Of a DNA stretch of 64,000 nt, positions 9,623-19,772 are shown piece by piece; the stretch's first letter is position 1, and each line of letters starts with the position of its first letter. Origin of the DNA: Montifringilla adamsi (taxonomy: Eukaryota > Chordata > Aves > Passeriformes > Passeridae); contig JAGGNK010013003.1 in NCBI GenBank assembly GCA_017590115.1, forward strand, positions 1 through 64,000, written 5' to 3'. Below the pieces are notes generated by a model, which made no database searches, had not been told where the DNA came from, and worked only from the letters and a program-made list of their open reading frames with translations. The position numbers and the translations under genes were made by a program.

Positions 9623-9795
9623 CAGCTCCTGTTCTTCCTGAGGGAGAACCCGGCGCCATCTTGTAACCCGTGTCCTGGGGGGATTGTCCTCTGGCATTCT
9701 GGGTCTTTGTTCCTGAGGGGGGACAGTGAGGTCTGACAGTTTGATATCTAGAAGTCACTTGCCATTTTTCTTGCTTTTCCTGCTTTCTGCTTATT

Positions 9796-9801
9796 AATAA
9801 A
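9796..9801 (+). terminator. Poly(A) signal AATAAA (copy 1)
   Basis: AATAAACTCTTGGGGTTTTT lies 174 bases after the TGA at 9622 and has a T/G-rich downstream stretch. The same signal recurs at 11020-11025. It could end the Cys-rich gene fragment, or be the remains of an LTR poly(A) region. Confidence 0.45.
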
Positions 9802-10347
9802 CTCTTGGGGTTTTTTCCACTTTCATCCATTAGTATTCATTTCCTATTGCTGGAAAGGGATGGTTGGAGCACTTTAGAAGAGACGACTTATTGAAGAGTG
9901 TCCTGTATTAAGTTGTCCCAAACTGTGTGGGACAGATAGCTTCACTCAGGAGTATCCTCAAAGCTGCTGAGGGGAAGGCACAGAGGAAGACAAACCCAGT
10001 GTTTCTGAAGGGAAATTCCTTGACACCAAACCATCCTGAGCTGTCAAACAGCGCACCTGACATTTTGAGACATGGGCCAAAGGGGAAACCTTTCAGCGTG
10101 CTTGGTCAGGGCCGGGCTATGCTCAAGACAAAGGTGTGTCAGTGCGCTTGGCTCCTTCTCTCCTCATTGTGTCCAGAGCTCCTGCAGAAACCATCACAGC
10201 ACTCAGCGGAAGCAACTTGTGTCCAGTGCTCACACAGAGCTGTGGTGTCCCTAGGCCCGTCATACTGTGATAACCTTTGACACTTTTTCTCGTTTCCAGG
10301 TCTGTTTTTGAATTGACTTTCATGCAATTGTTCTTTGTTTTTCCCAG

Positions 10348-10470
10348 GAAGATTGCACCTGGTGCCTGGATTTGATGGAAAAGCGTCTGCACTGTCCCGC
10401 AGTGCGTCCAGTGCCAGCGCTACTCCAGTGGGCCACGGTCTGCGGGGACATCCCCTTCAAGAAGGACTAG
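10348..10470 (+). pseudogene. Cys-rich exon, CxxC start (copy 1)
   Basis: A strong acceptor (TTTGTTTTTCCCAG) precedes a frame starting EDCTWCLDLMEKRLHCP and stopping at TAG 10468-10470. The early C-T-W-C and later C look like the first zinc ligands of a PHD or RING-type finger. Just after the HCP the neighbouring frame reads CVQCQRYSS, so a small indel seems to have shifted the frame and cost the remaining ligands. That is the reason to call it broken. The assignment to a PHF7-like gene is tentative. Confidence 0.4.
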
Positions 10471-10723
10471 GATGTTGTGTAGGATCGGCTCGGCTCCTGG
10501 CAGCAGGTCTCCAGAGGTGGGTACCTGGCTCCACAGCTCGGCTGGCAAAAGGGCTTCAGGCAGACGGCAGCAGGCACATGGGCATCCCGCTCTTGCAGCT
10601 GCTGAGGAGGTTGCCGTGCTGTGCTGAAGCAGAGGAGGTGGAACGTGGCCTGCCATGCTGCTCTTCTCTAAAAACAGAGAATGGGTCGTGATGTTTGGGC
10701 TCTGAGCACAGCCAGCAGTCTGG

Positions 10724-10846
10724 ACCGAGGGGCTCCAGCCCAGCTGCTTCACCTGCCGTGACCACTCCACAGAGCTCTGCCATTGGGAGAAAGCCGATGC
10801 CAGACGAGCCACCAAACTTTCATCTGCTGCAGGAACTGCTCTGTGA
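10724..10846 (+). pseudogene. Cys-rich gene fragment, 3' part (copy 2)
   Basis: This is the same reading as 9500-9622, with SCFTCRDHSTELCHW and TGA at 10844-10846. Its upstream context differs because it starts at the tandem-duplication junction, so the part before 9500 is not repeated. Confidence 0.35.
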
Positions 10847-11019
10847 CAGCTCCTGTTCTTCCTGAGGGAGAACCCGGCGCCATCTTGTAACCCGTGTCCT
10901 GGGGGGATTGTCCTCTGGCATTCTGGGTCTTTGTTCCTGAGGGGGGACAGTGAGGTCTGACAGTTTGATATCTAGAAGTCACTTGCCATTTTTCTTGCTT
11001 TTCCTGCTTTCTGCTTATT

Positions 11020-11025
11020 AATAAA
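11020..11025 (+). terminator. Poly(A) signal AATAAA (copy 2)
   Basis: This is a duplicate of the signal at 9796-9801, with the same downstream T/G-rich stretch. Confidence 0.45.
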
Positions 11026-11571
11026 CTCTTGGGGTTTTTTCCACTTTCATCCATTAGTATTCATTTCCTATTGCTGGAAAGGGATGGTTGGAGCACTTTA
11101 GAAGAGACGACTTATTGAAGAGTGTCCTGTATTAAGTTGTCCCAAACTGTGTGGGACAGATAGCTTCACTCAGGAGTATCCTCAAAGCTGCTGAGGGGAA
11201 GGCACAGAGGAAGACAAACCCAGTGTTTCTGAAGGGAAATTCCTTGACACCAAACCATCCTGAGCTGTCAAACAGCGCACCTGACATTTTGAGACATGGG
11301 CCAAAGGGGAAACCTTTCAGCGTGCTTGGTCAGGGCCGGGCTATGCTCAAGACAAAGGTGTGTCAGTGCGCTTGGCTCCTTCTCTCCTCATTGTGTCCAG
11401 AGCTCCTGCAGAAACCATCACAGCACTCAGCGGAAGCAACTTGTGTCCAGTGCTCACACAGAGCTGTGGTGTCCCTAGGCCCGTCATACTGTGATAACCT
11501 TTGACACTTTTTCTCGTTTCCAGGTCTGTTTTTGAATTGACTTTCATGCAATTGTTCTTTGTTTTTCCCAG

Positions 11572-11694
11572 GAAGATTGCACCTGGTGCCTGGATTTGAT
11601 GGAAAAGCGTCTGCACTGTCCCGCAGTGCGTCCAGTGCCAGCGCTACTCCAGTGGGCCACGGTCTGCGGGGACATCCCCTTCAAGAAGGACTAG
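11572..11694 (+). pseudogene. Cys-rich exon, CxxC start (copy 2)
   Basis: This is identical to 10348-10470, including the acceptor, the apparent frameshift after HCP and the TAG at 11692-11694. It is the copy nearest to the PHD-like terminal exon at 12026, so a transcript joining the two is possible, but no good donor follows in frame. Confidence 0.4.
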
Positions 11695-12025
11695 GATGTT
11701 GTGTAGGATCGGCTCGGCTCCTGGCAGCAGGTCTCCAGAGGTGGGTACCTGGCTCCACAGCTCGGCTGGCAAAAGGGCTTCAGGCAGACGGCAGCAGGCA
11801 CATGGGCATCCCGCTCTTGCAGCTGCTGAGGAGGTTGCCGTGCTGTGCTGAAGCAGAGGAGGTGGAACGTGGCCTGCCATGCTGCTCTTCTCTAAAAACA
11901 GAGAATGGGTCGTGATGTTTGGGCTCTGAGCACAGCCAGCTCAGACCGGACCCGTGTCCGGTACCACACTGGGGGGGACAGGAGCCTTCTGTGACTGACC
12001 GTGGTTCTCTGGTTTCTCTCCCCAG

Positions 12026-12120
12026 GCTGCCAGCACCTCATGCCATGGAAATGGCACTGCTCAACCTGCCGGTCTGGGAGGGCTGGAGGGTGGGGGGTGT
12101 TCATTTGCTGTCAGAAATAA
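12026..12120 (+). CDS. Terminal exon with PHD-finger-like ending
   Basis: After TTTCTCTCCCCAG the exon enters one base into a codon and encodes GCQHLMPWKWHCSTCRSG, then a Gly/Trp-rich tail, ending at TAA 12118-12120. The order C-x2-L-x4-W-x-C-x2-C is the hallmark of the C-terminal half of a PHD finger, and resembles the second finger of PHF7/G2E3-type proteins (recalled). PHF7 reads or writes marks on histones in germ cells. With only about 30 residues I cannot assign the gene. The stop codon lies inside the poly(A) signal. It is open, but its upstream exons look damaged. Confidence 0.45.
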
Positions 12121-12121
12121 A
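12116..12121 (+). terminator. Poly(A) signal overlapping the stop codon
   Basis: The AATAAA contains the TAA stop at 12118-12120 and is followed by TTGTTTTGTTGTTGTC, a good GU-rich downstream element. A copy of this end region lies 630 bases downstream (AATAAA at 12746-12751). Confidence 0.55.
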
Positions 12122-12280
12122 TTGTTTTGTTGTTGTCATCATTGGAGCATTTCTTTCATCCTTTTCCGAGCTTTTGCCTCCCTTCATCGAGGCTAATCCT
12201 TTTGTGTCCTTTCTCAGCCATAGACAGCATTTGGCAGGGGGGGTAAATTAACGTGAAAAATTCAACTACAGCTCCTGTTG

Positions 12281-13446
12281 CAGGCCCCTGGCCACAAACG
12301 CTGGCCTTTTTCCTTGGGAAACAAAACTCACCTCCCCCAATTTCCTGATGTCAGTTTGCAGGAGGTGTTTGGTACTCCCAGGGCAGCCCGAGTTGTAGGT
12401 GGTGGCAGGTTGGGTCTGGGAGACATCCTGCACTGTTTGGAATTTGAGGAGGTGGCAGCCCATGCAGGGCCAAAGGCCCCAGGATACAAATGCTGGCCCT
12501 TTTTGGTGCCAAAATTGCCCTCAGCCCCCCAGTGTGTTGATGGCAGTTTGGAGGAGGCATTTGGCACTCTGAGGGTAACCTGAGTTCTTGGTGGTGGCAG
12601 CTTTGTCTGGGAGAAATCCTGCGGCGTTTAGAATTTTAGAAAGCAGAAGGTCACATGGGGCCACAGGCCCTTGGGCAGGCAGGAGGCTCCTGGACGTGAA
12701 CGCTGGCCCTTTTCTGTGGGAAACAAAACATCATTTGCTGTCAGAAATAAATTGTTTTGTTATCATCATCATAATTTGAGTGTTTCTTTTATCCTTTTTC
12801 AAGCCTTTGTCCCAGTTCCTGCAGGATAATCTTCTTGTGCTTTTCTCAGGCTTTTGGCATTGGGGGTAAAATAAGGTGAAAAATTCAACAGGAGTTCCTG
12901 GGTGGGGCACAGGCCTCTGGGCACAAACATTGGCCCTATTTCCTCTCAAATAAAACTCATCACTCCAGTGTGTTGATGCCAGTTTGGAGGAGGCATTTGC
13001 CACTCTAACGGTAGCCTGAGTTCTTGGTGGTGGCAGCTTTGTCTGGGAGAAATCCTGCACCATTCAGAATTTTAGCAGGCAGAAATCTACTCGGGGCCAC
13101 AGGCCCCTGGGTGGGGCGCAGTCCCCTGGACATGAATGCCTGCCCTTTTCCATGGGAAACAAAACTCACCACCCCCAGTTCCCTGATGTCAGTTTGCAGG
13201 AGGCGCTTGGCACTGCCAGGACAACCCAAGTTGTAGGTGGTGGCAGGTTGCCTTAGGTAGACATCCTATGCTGTAGGAATTTTAGGAGGCGGCAGCCCAT
13301 TTGGGGCCACAGGCCCCTGGGCTAGATGCAGGCCCCTGGACATGAATGCTGGGCCTTTTCCATGGGAAACAATACTTACCACCCCCAGTTCCCTGATGTC
13401 AGTTTGCAGAAGATGCTTGGCACTGTCAGGGAAGCCTGAGTTGCAG
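12281..13446 (+). repeat. Satellite-like array, about 210-bp units
   Basis: Degenerate tandem units share the landmarks CAGGCCCCTGG, GGGAAACAAAACTCACC, CAGTTTGCAGGAGG and TGGTGGTGGCAG. The CAGTTTG landmark recurs at 12352, 12544, 12980, 13190 and 13400, giving spacings near 192, 2 x 218, 210 and 210. The double-length interval holds an inserted segment (about 12731-12910) that copies 12101-12280, the 3' end of the PHD-like gene, at an offset of 630. Open frames here are by-products of the repeat. Confidence 0.85.
12731..12910 (+). repeat. Captured copy of gene 3' end within satellite
   Basis: This segment matches 12101-12280 with scattered changes: TCATTTGCTGTCAGAAATAA, then a GTT/ATC run, then TTTCTT-ATCCTTTT and GTGAAAAATTCAAC. 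It carries the AATAAA but not the coding part of the exon. Confidence 0.75.
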
Positions 13447-13448
13447 GC

Positions 13449-13693
13449 GCAAGGGACTGATAAGTTAATTAGCATATGAAGTGGGACAAGGTGGAGTCAG
13501 GAAATGAATATGCATAAATATTTTGCATTTACATTGCAAAATCTAATGTAAATGTAACATTTTAGAGGATAGAAAAGAATGCTGAGAGCAAGTTGATCCG
13601 TGTGCCTTTGCGGAGGTATCCTGCGTGCGTCTAGCAGAAAGTACATACCTATATTATAACTCACTTTGAGCTTTAGAGTCTTTCTACATATCA
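13449..13693 (+). repeat. ERV 5' LTR (left end truncated)
   Basis: This aligns with the 3' LTR from TGATAAGTTAATTAGCAT to CTTTAGAGTCTTTCT-CATATC. The match begins near 13447, directly against satellite sequence, whereas the 3' LTR probably starts up to about 75 bases earlier after a purine tract. The end at 13693 (ATATCA) is placed 3 bases before the primer-binding-site-like TGG. No obvious AATAAA is present in the LTR. Confidence 0.8.
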
Positions 13694-13696
13694 TTT

Positions 13697-13714
13697 TGGT
13701 GACAGCTGTAGGAC
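13697..13714 (+). other. Putative ERV primer-binding site
   Basis: TGGTGACAGCTGTAGGAC starts three bases after the LTR end, where a primer-binding site should be. It begins with TGG, the complement of tRNA CCA. It partly resembles Leu-type sites, but I cannot assign the tRNA. Confidence 0.55.
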
Positions 13715-14994
13715 CAACTGAGTGGTGGACTTCCTGAGGCGTGTACCTGGGATTTTCCCTGGAAGGGTTTCCACTTCTTGGATCACTCACTGTGGGAACA
13801 GACAATGACCTGAGCAGTGGAGAAACGATATGCATTTCTCTTTAAAAGGGAACCCCGGAGGGGTCACTGATAAGCCACTCCGAGAGGTCTGAGTGCACAG
13901 AAAGGGTCCTGGTGGGTTTGGGCTTGCAAGCAACCATTGATGGAACATGTGGCTAGTGGGGGAAGGGATTTGCTGACTGGGGAGCAGCTGTTAGGGGTTC
14001 TAGGGGTGGACTGAGCAAATTCCTGTTTGGTTGCTGCTATTTTGGTTGTGTGTGTGAGTTTTAAAAGTTCGAACATGTGCTGTGCTTGGTTGTGCCTGTG
14101 CCTGAGCCGCCCCGTGGTGCGAAGTGAAGCAGTGGTATATTTTTGAGGTAATACTGTCATCTTGTGCCAAAAGTTATCATTGCAGCAAGCTGCCGTCTGC
14201 ACAGGCAAAAGGGAGGGGGTTGTGTTTTATCTTGCATATTCTCTTTTACTGTGTGCTGTCTTTAGGGTCTTTAGTGCTTGTTTGGTGTTGCTTACTGGGA
14301 GTTTTGTTTCTTTAAGGGTTTTTGTGCTTTGCTTTGAAGTACTGTATATAAGGTTCGTTTGGCTTTGCTTGCTGTGAGTATTGTTTTTAGGGTTTGCTGT
14401 AAAGTGTGTTTTAAGGAAAGAGCAAAGGCATACAAGAGGGTTGTGGGATCACAGTTGTCCCAACTGTTGAGAGATGGATGGAAGGAGTCCCTCTCTCCCA
14501 GTGGTTTGGACTTGATTCCTGGGAATTCATAACTGCTGAGAGTAATTGGGTTATAAAGAGGAAACAGTGGGTTTATTTATAGGGACTATATAGAGGGACA
14601 GTAGACTTTATTTAGAGGGACTATTCCTCTGCAGGGAAATTAGTTGCATTATACTGGAACAGCCAGCACCAAAGGATTTGAATATCCAGACAAACAGGAG
14701 AGGTGGAATCATCTGTTAGTGCAGGCAAGAGCAACACGTTGCGTGGGTGTTGGTTAAGTGCAGGTCCTACAGAGAGCGTTGGTACTGTTCCTCTGACAGA
14801 GGACACATTGCATGTCCCCAATGTCGGGTGCAGGGTCAGGGAGACCCTGAACCAGGAATTTTAGAGTATTTGTGTGGAAGATTCCATTTAGTCCCAGAGG
14901 TATGCAGTGTAAGGGAAGAGGATTGGGAAAAGACTGTGTGAGAGTGTGAGAAGAGATTTGGATGGAAGTGAAACAGGACAAGGAGGAGAAAATA
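13715..14994 (+). other. ERV leader, about 1.28 kb
   Basis: This unusually long stretch lies between the primer-binding site and gag. It is rich in T/G runs in its middle part (14200-14420) and has repeated AGAGGGAC motifs near 14590-14625. A 64-codon open frame at 14747-14941 carries several Cys residues, but I do not recognise it. Packaging and splice-donor signals are expected here but cannot be identified by eye. Confidence 0.55.
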
Positions 14995-16559
14995 ATGGGA
15001 TCAGGAGGGAGTAAAGGAATCCCTAGGGCAAGTACTCTGGGCTGTATTTTAACCCACTGGAAGGAAATTACAGGCCTGGGAAGCACAGAATCCAAACTCA
15101 CTTTTGTGAAGTACTGCACACAGTGGTGGCCCTTATACAAACTGGAAAGTGGAGCGAAATGGCCACAGACTGGGACCTTAGAATATAACACCTTGTTGCA
15201 ACTTATGCTTTTCCTCAGGCGTGAAGGAAAATGGAGTGAGGTTTCATATGCAGACATGTTTCTCTCCCTCCAAAATCATCCTGAATGGCAGAGGGATTGT
15301 GGAATTAGAGCCCTCTCTGATCCCCTGGTGTTAGCCCTTGAAAAGGAGAACAAAGCTAATAGAGGGAGACCTAAGCAATGCTGCAGTACATGCTCAATTA
15401 ACCAGTGCTGCACATGTCATTACAAGGTTTATCAAGAGACACAAAAGCGAGAGTCACTGGACCTATTTGGGCCATCCCCTGAGGAGCAAGGGGGACTAAA
15501 GAGAGGAGCAGATTCAGCTCCCTTGGAAGGGAGACAAGCTGGGCTGTCTGCTCCTCCACTTACTTCTGAATTATGAAAATTGTCATGTCCCCTATTGCCT
15601 GACAGTGATAGTGATGATGAAGAACCTTCCACAAGTGGTCCCACAGCATCCCAGACTAGAAAACAAACTAGGGAAATAATACAAGCCCCTTTACAAGAGG
15701 CAGTAGGATCTGGGAACCAAAGGATATCAGATAAAATTCCTTTTTCTACAATTGACTTAGAGAGCTGGGAAAGAATTGCCAAGAACTACAGAAGTGATCC
15801 GATAGGAAGAGCCAAAAGGTTAAAGATATATGATAAAGCAACACAACCCGGATTGGTTTGACCTGCAGTTATTGTTGGAGGCATTAACAGAGACAGAAAA
15901 ACAGTTAGTTCTGAAAACAGTGGGGGACTTAGCAGAGAACGTTTGTAGAGTAACACAAGAGGATCCAAATTGGAATCCAAATGAACCAGGGCAACTGGTA
16001 AAACTACAAAACTATCAAGAATGGATAGCAAAGGAAATGGAACAGGCCATCCCCAAAACTATAAATTGGTCGGCTTTGTATGCAATTAAGCAGACGCTCT
16101 CTGAAACTCCTTCTGAGTTTTTAGATCACCTGAGAGACGCAATGTGCTGCCATACACCATTAGATCCCGCATCTGAGGTAGGGACACAGCAGCTGGTAAG
16201 TTTATTTTTAGGGCAGTCTACGGGAGACATCAGAAGAAAACTTCAGAAGCTCCGGGGACCAGAAGGAAGGAATTTAGAGGCCTTGTTAGATGAGGCATGG
16301 AGGGTTTCTAGCAGTCGAGAAGAAGGATACAAGCAAGGGATGGAGAAAGTAAGTAGCAGTAGTAAAAGAAGAAGGGAAAGGAAAATGTGATTGGGAACCA
16401 TCTAGGCAGGGACCACCCTGACTGGACAAGAATCAGTGTGGGATTTGCAGAAAATTTGGATGCTGGAAAAATGAATGCCCTGAACAGAAAAGAAATGGGG
16501 AAAGGAACCAAGGAAGGGAGGCGGTGGTAGCTCATGTGGAAAATGCTGAGGGGGTCTAG
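14995..16559 (+). pseudogene. ERV gag, interrupted
   Basis: Gag builds the retroviral core. The frame opens at an ATG at 14962, but the in-frame ATG at 14995 is the likelier start because it gives MGSGGSK, a myristoylation-type N-terminus, followed by a gamma-like matrix (LTHWKEI, WWPLYKLESGAKWP). One in-frame TGA at 15574-15576 interrupts it, after which the same frame continues through an acidic segment (DSDSDDEEPSTSG) into the capsid start. A frameshift near 15845 moves the capsid C-terminal part to another frame (15830-16390), with FLGQS and a Lys/Arg-rich tail. A further shift near 16388 leads to the nucleocapsid, with one zinc knuckle, before a TAG at 16557-16559. Thus there is one nonsense change and at least two frameshifts. 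Confidence 0.85.
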
Positions 16560-16951
16560 GGGATCTTACCCCAGGAGATCCACTGGTTATAAAAATGGAA
16601 CTGGGGAAGGAGGGGAAAGAGGTGGAACTCATGGTGGACACGGGAGCAACATTTTCAGTTTTAAATGAAGATATGATACCAGTGGGAAATGATTATGTTA
16701 GGCTAAAGGGGGAAACTGGCCAATCTGAAATAGCATATTTTTGCACACCACTGAAATATAAATATGGAAAACAATGGAGCATCCATATGTTTCTGTATAT
16801 GCCCAACTCTCCAGAGTCAGTCCTAGGGAGAGACTTACTGGAGAAATTACAGGTAACCATTTTGTTTAAAAATGGGGAGGTTACTCTGGAGGTGAATAAG
16901 CAAAAAATATGTAGAAGTGTTGAGTTTAATATTAACAGCTATGGAGGTTAA
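16560..16951 (+). pseudogene. ERV protease
   Basis: This is a retroviral aspartic protease remnant. The frame holds the active-site DTGA at 16637-16648, preceded by hydrophobic residues, and the C-terminal GRDLL motif of the family near 16828. It is open from about 16562 to TAA 16949-16951. It lies in a different frame from the gag end, so simple stop read-through as in murine gammaretroviruses would not work without an indel. As protease it would cleave Gag and Gag-Pol in the virion, but this copy is not part of an intact polyprotein. Confidence 0.85.
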
Positions 16952-17993
16952 AGAGGAAATTAGCAAGGAGATACTGAACCAAGTGTTTCCAGGAGTATGG
17001 GCTTCCAATGTACCAGGGAGGGTGAAAAATGCACCCCCAATTAAGCTTAAGGAAGGAAAACAACCAGTTAGAATTAAACAGTATCCTTTGATAAAGGAAG
17101 ATAGAGAAGGAATTAGCCCGATAATTGAACATTTCTTACAGCTGGGGTTATTGAAGGAGTGCCAATCTGATTTCAACACTCCTATCCTGCCTGTCTGCAG
17201 ACCTGATGGGTCATACTGAGTTGTATGTACAGGATTTATGAGCTGTTAACAAGATAACTGAGGATCTCTACCCCGTGGTGGCTAACCCGTACACCTTGTT
17301 AACACCAGAGCTAAATAGGTTTACCATTTTAGATTTGAAGGATGCCTTCTTTTGCCTCCCTCTCCACTAAGCCAGCCAGAAAATTTTTGCATTTGAATGG
17401 GAAAATCCCAAAAGCCGACCCAAAACTCAGCTCACATGGCTTCAAAAACTCATCCACACTGTTTAGAGAACAACTTGCAAAGGATTTGGAATCCTGGGAA
17501 GCTCTACCAGGAGAAGGGAAACTGCTGCAGTATGTGGATGATATCCTAATAGCTATACCGACAGAAGATGGGTGTATGGCTTGGATGGTAAGCCTTCTAA
17601 ACTTTTTGGGGCTTCAGGGGTACAGAGTATCAAAGAAAAAGGCTCAGGTGGTAAAGCAGAAGGTGATCTACCTGGGTTACAAGGTCAGTGCTGGACAAAG
17701 GGGAAAGAGCACATAGAATCGATATGCCAAACCCTGAAACCCCAGACCATAATAGAACTAAGGAACTTTTTAGGGATGGCGGGTTGGTGCAGATTATGGA
17801 TTCATCATTATGGAATACTCGTGAAACTTCTGTATTGCTCATTGCAAACGGGAACAGAGACCTCCAGTGGACAAAAGAAGCCACACAGGCCTTTGATCAG
17901 CTGAAAAAGGCCCTTATGTCAGCTCCAGCTCGAGGAGACTTCCAGATGCGAGTAAACCATTCTTTCTCTTCTGCCATGAGAAACAGGGAATAG
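16917..17993 (+). pseudogene. ERV reverse transcriptase
   Basis: Fragments of RT lie in several frames. The N-terminal part (16917-17219) has PVRIKQYPL and a CQSDFNTPILPV pattern typical of gamma-like RTs and ends at TGA 17217-17219. A middle part lies in another frame near 17225-17370, with the ILDLKDAFF region. The polymerase active-site YVDD is intact at 17531-17542, within the open frame 17342-17716. The thumb and connection continue in other frames to about 17993. Several stops and shifts make it inactive. Confidence 0.85.
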
Positions 17994-18112
17994 CCCTGGG
18001 GATACTAGCAGAGGACCTGGGCCCATATAGAAGGGCAGTTGCTTATGTCTCCAAGCAGCTGGATGCAGCAGCTAAAGGATGGCTGGGTTGCCTCAGAGCG
18101 GTTGCTGCTGTT

Positions 18113-18844
18113 GTGAATGTGCACATTCAAGAAGCCCGCAAGTTCACCCTGGGCCAGAACATGACTGTGCTGGTGTCTCAAAGAGTATCCACAGTACTGG
18201 AATCAAAGGGAGGCCATTGGCTTTCCCCACAATGGTTCCTGAAATATCAAGCTATCATGGTTGAGCAAAATGATGTAGAGATAGTGGTAACTAACACTGT
18301 CAACTCAGCTTCCTTCCTTAGTGGAAAACAAGGAGAGCTGGCACATCACAACTGCCTGGAAACCATTGAAGCCACTTACTCCAGCTGCCCAGATCTGAAG
18401 GATACTCCTTTGGATGATGCAGAAACTTGGCTCACAGATGGAAGCAGCTATGTCATCAATGGAAAACAACATGCTGGGCATGTGGTTACCACATCCAGAG
18501 ACCTAATTGAAAGAGGACCTTTACCAGCAGGTACTTCTACACAAAAGGCAGAAAAAATTGCCCTAACCCATGCCTTAGAGTTATCAAAAGGGAAGAGAAT
18601 AAACATCTACACAGATTCAAGATGCACATTTGGGGTGGTGCATGCTCATGGAGCAATCTGGAAAGAAAGAGGACTGTTAAACTCGCAAGGGAAGAACATT
18701 AAACATGCACAAGAAATAATACAAAGTCTGGAAGGTGTTCAACTGCCCGAGAAGGCAGCAATCGTGACATGTGAGCTCAGAATTGGAAGAGGGAAACGAG
18801 CTGGTGGACAGGGAGGCAAAAGAAGCAGCAAAAAGGTGAGGTGA
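18113..18844 (+). pseudogene. ERV RT connection and RNase H
   Basis: The longest open frame of the element (243 codons) spans the connection and RNase H regions. RNase H acidic residues can be seen in TDGSS (Asp at 18437-18439), in AEKIAL (Glu) and in YTDSR (Asp at 18614-18616). The C-terminal part, where the family has a His and the last Asp, reads as a Lys/Arg/Gly-rich stretch ending at TGA 18842-18844. A frameshift or decay has therefore lost that end. The next frame (integrase) overlaps the stop. Confidence 0.85.
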
Positions 18845-19540
18845 CAGTAGAAGGAGCCTTGATTCCCAATGGCCAAATCTCCCTAGAAGGTAAGCCAGTG
18901 TATAATAAAAAGGACAGAAGGCTAATCGAGGATCAAAAGGGAATGTATAACCAGGAGGGATGGGCTGTTACCACAGAGGGAAAACTGATTATCCCCTCCC
19001 ATTTACTATGGCCATTAGTAAGAGAGGAACATCAGAAAACACACTGGGGAATTTGGCGCTTTGTACTAATATTTGATTGCAAAGATCACTGCCAGGAACT
19101 TATATGCCACTATCACTCAAGTGGCCTGGCAGTGGGAACTTTGCCTCCAGACTAGTCCTAAGAATACCCCTAAACCAAAACTTGGCTAAATTGGAAAGGG
19201 CCATGGACCTGGCCAGCAGTGGCAAATTGATTTTTCGGAATTACCAAGAGAAGGGGGGTGCTGATATTTGTTAGTACTAACAGATACCTTTTCAGTATGG
19301 CCAGAGGCTTTCCCCAACAGGACTGCCGAAGCCTGAGAGGTAACCAAAGTGCTGTTGCAAGAAATGATACCACGCTTTGGAGTACCAGCCACAATATCCT
19401 CAGATAGGGGACCACATTTTATTTCAAAAATAGTACAAGAAATCAGTCAGCATCTGGGCATAGACTGGGAACGTCACATGCCATGCTGGCCAAGTGGCCA
19501 AGTTGAGAAAATGAATTATTTGATCAAGCAAAAATTGTGA
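18841..19540 (+). pseudogene. ERV integrase
   Basis: The N-terminal frame (18841-19155) includes the His pair in REEHQKTHWG of the zinc-binding domain and ends at TGA-type stops. The core is then spread over frames with stops between about 19150 and 19345. The final open frame (19349-19540) contains the second catalytic Asp in SSDRGPHF (19403-19405) and the Glu in GQVEKMN (19505-19507). The first catalytic Asp region (QIDF) is visible near 19225 in a different frame. It is inactive. Confidence 0.82.
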
Positions 19541-19772
19541 GATTAGGGCAAGAGGTTAATTTACCTTGGCCCCAGTCCCTCCTGTCAGCATTGCTGCGAA
19601 TTCAGACTAAACCCAGAACTGTGCTTTTGTAGAAATAGACAAAGATAATGTAATTTTACTCAGTAATAATCATTCTAACTTTTGTATCTGTAATTTTGTT
19701 AAGACTGTTGGATGTAGCTTTCTGTATTTTGCACCAGTTGTATCCCACCAGCTAATTAGGTCGAACTACACA
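19541..19772 (+). other. ERV pol-env junction, surface subunit missing
   Basis: Only about 230 bases separate integrase from the env transmembrane remnant. A full gammaretroviral env surface subunit needs well over 1 kb, so that part has been deleted. I see no recognisable surface-protein motif here. Confidence 0.6.

Larger units (their letters stand above)
9500..10716 (+). repeat. Duplication C, copy 1 (1,217 bp)
   Basis: This block repeats at 10724-11940 with a constant offset of 1,224 bases. All open frames on both strands inside it are identical in the two copies. Only 7 bases separate the copies, so this is a head-to-tail tandem duplication. It carries an AATAAA and two pieces of the Cys-rich gene. 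Confidence 0.95.
10724..11940 (+). repeat. Duplication C, copy 2 (1,217 bp)
   Basis: This is the second copy of 9500-10716. It starts at ACCGAGGGGC and ends at GCCAGC, after which the two copies diverge. Confidence 0.95.

Noticed and set aside
12266..13475. Several open frames of 65-110 codons on both strands
   Set aside because: They fall in the 210-bp satellite and repeat with it; none has splice sites or a known motif.
16551..16600. Gag TAG as a read-through signal
   Set aside because: The protease lies in a different frame from the gag end here, so simple stop read-through does not fit this copy.
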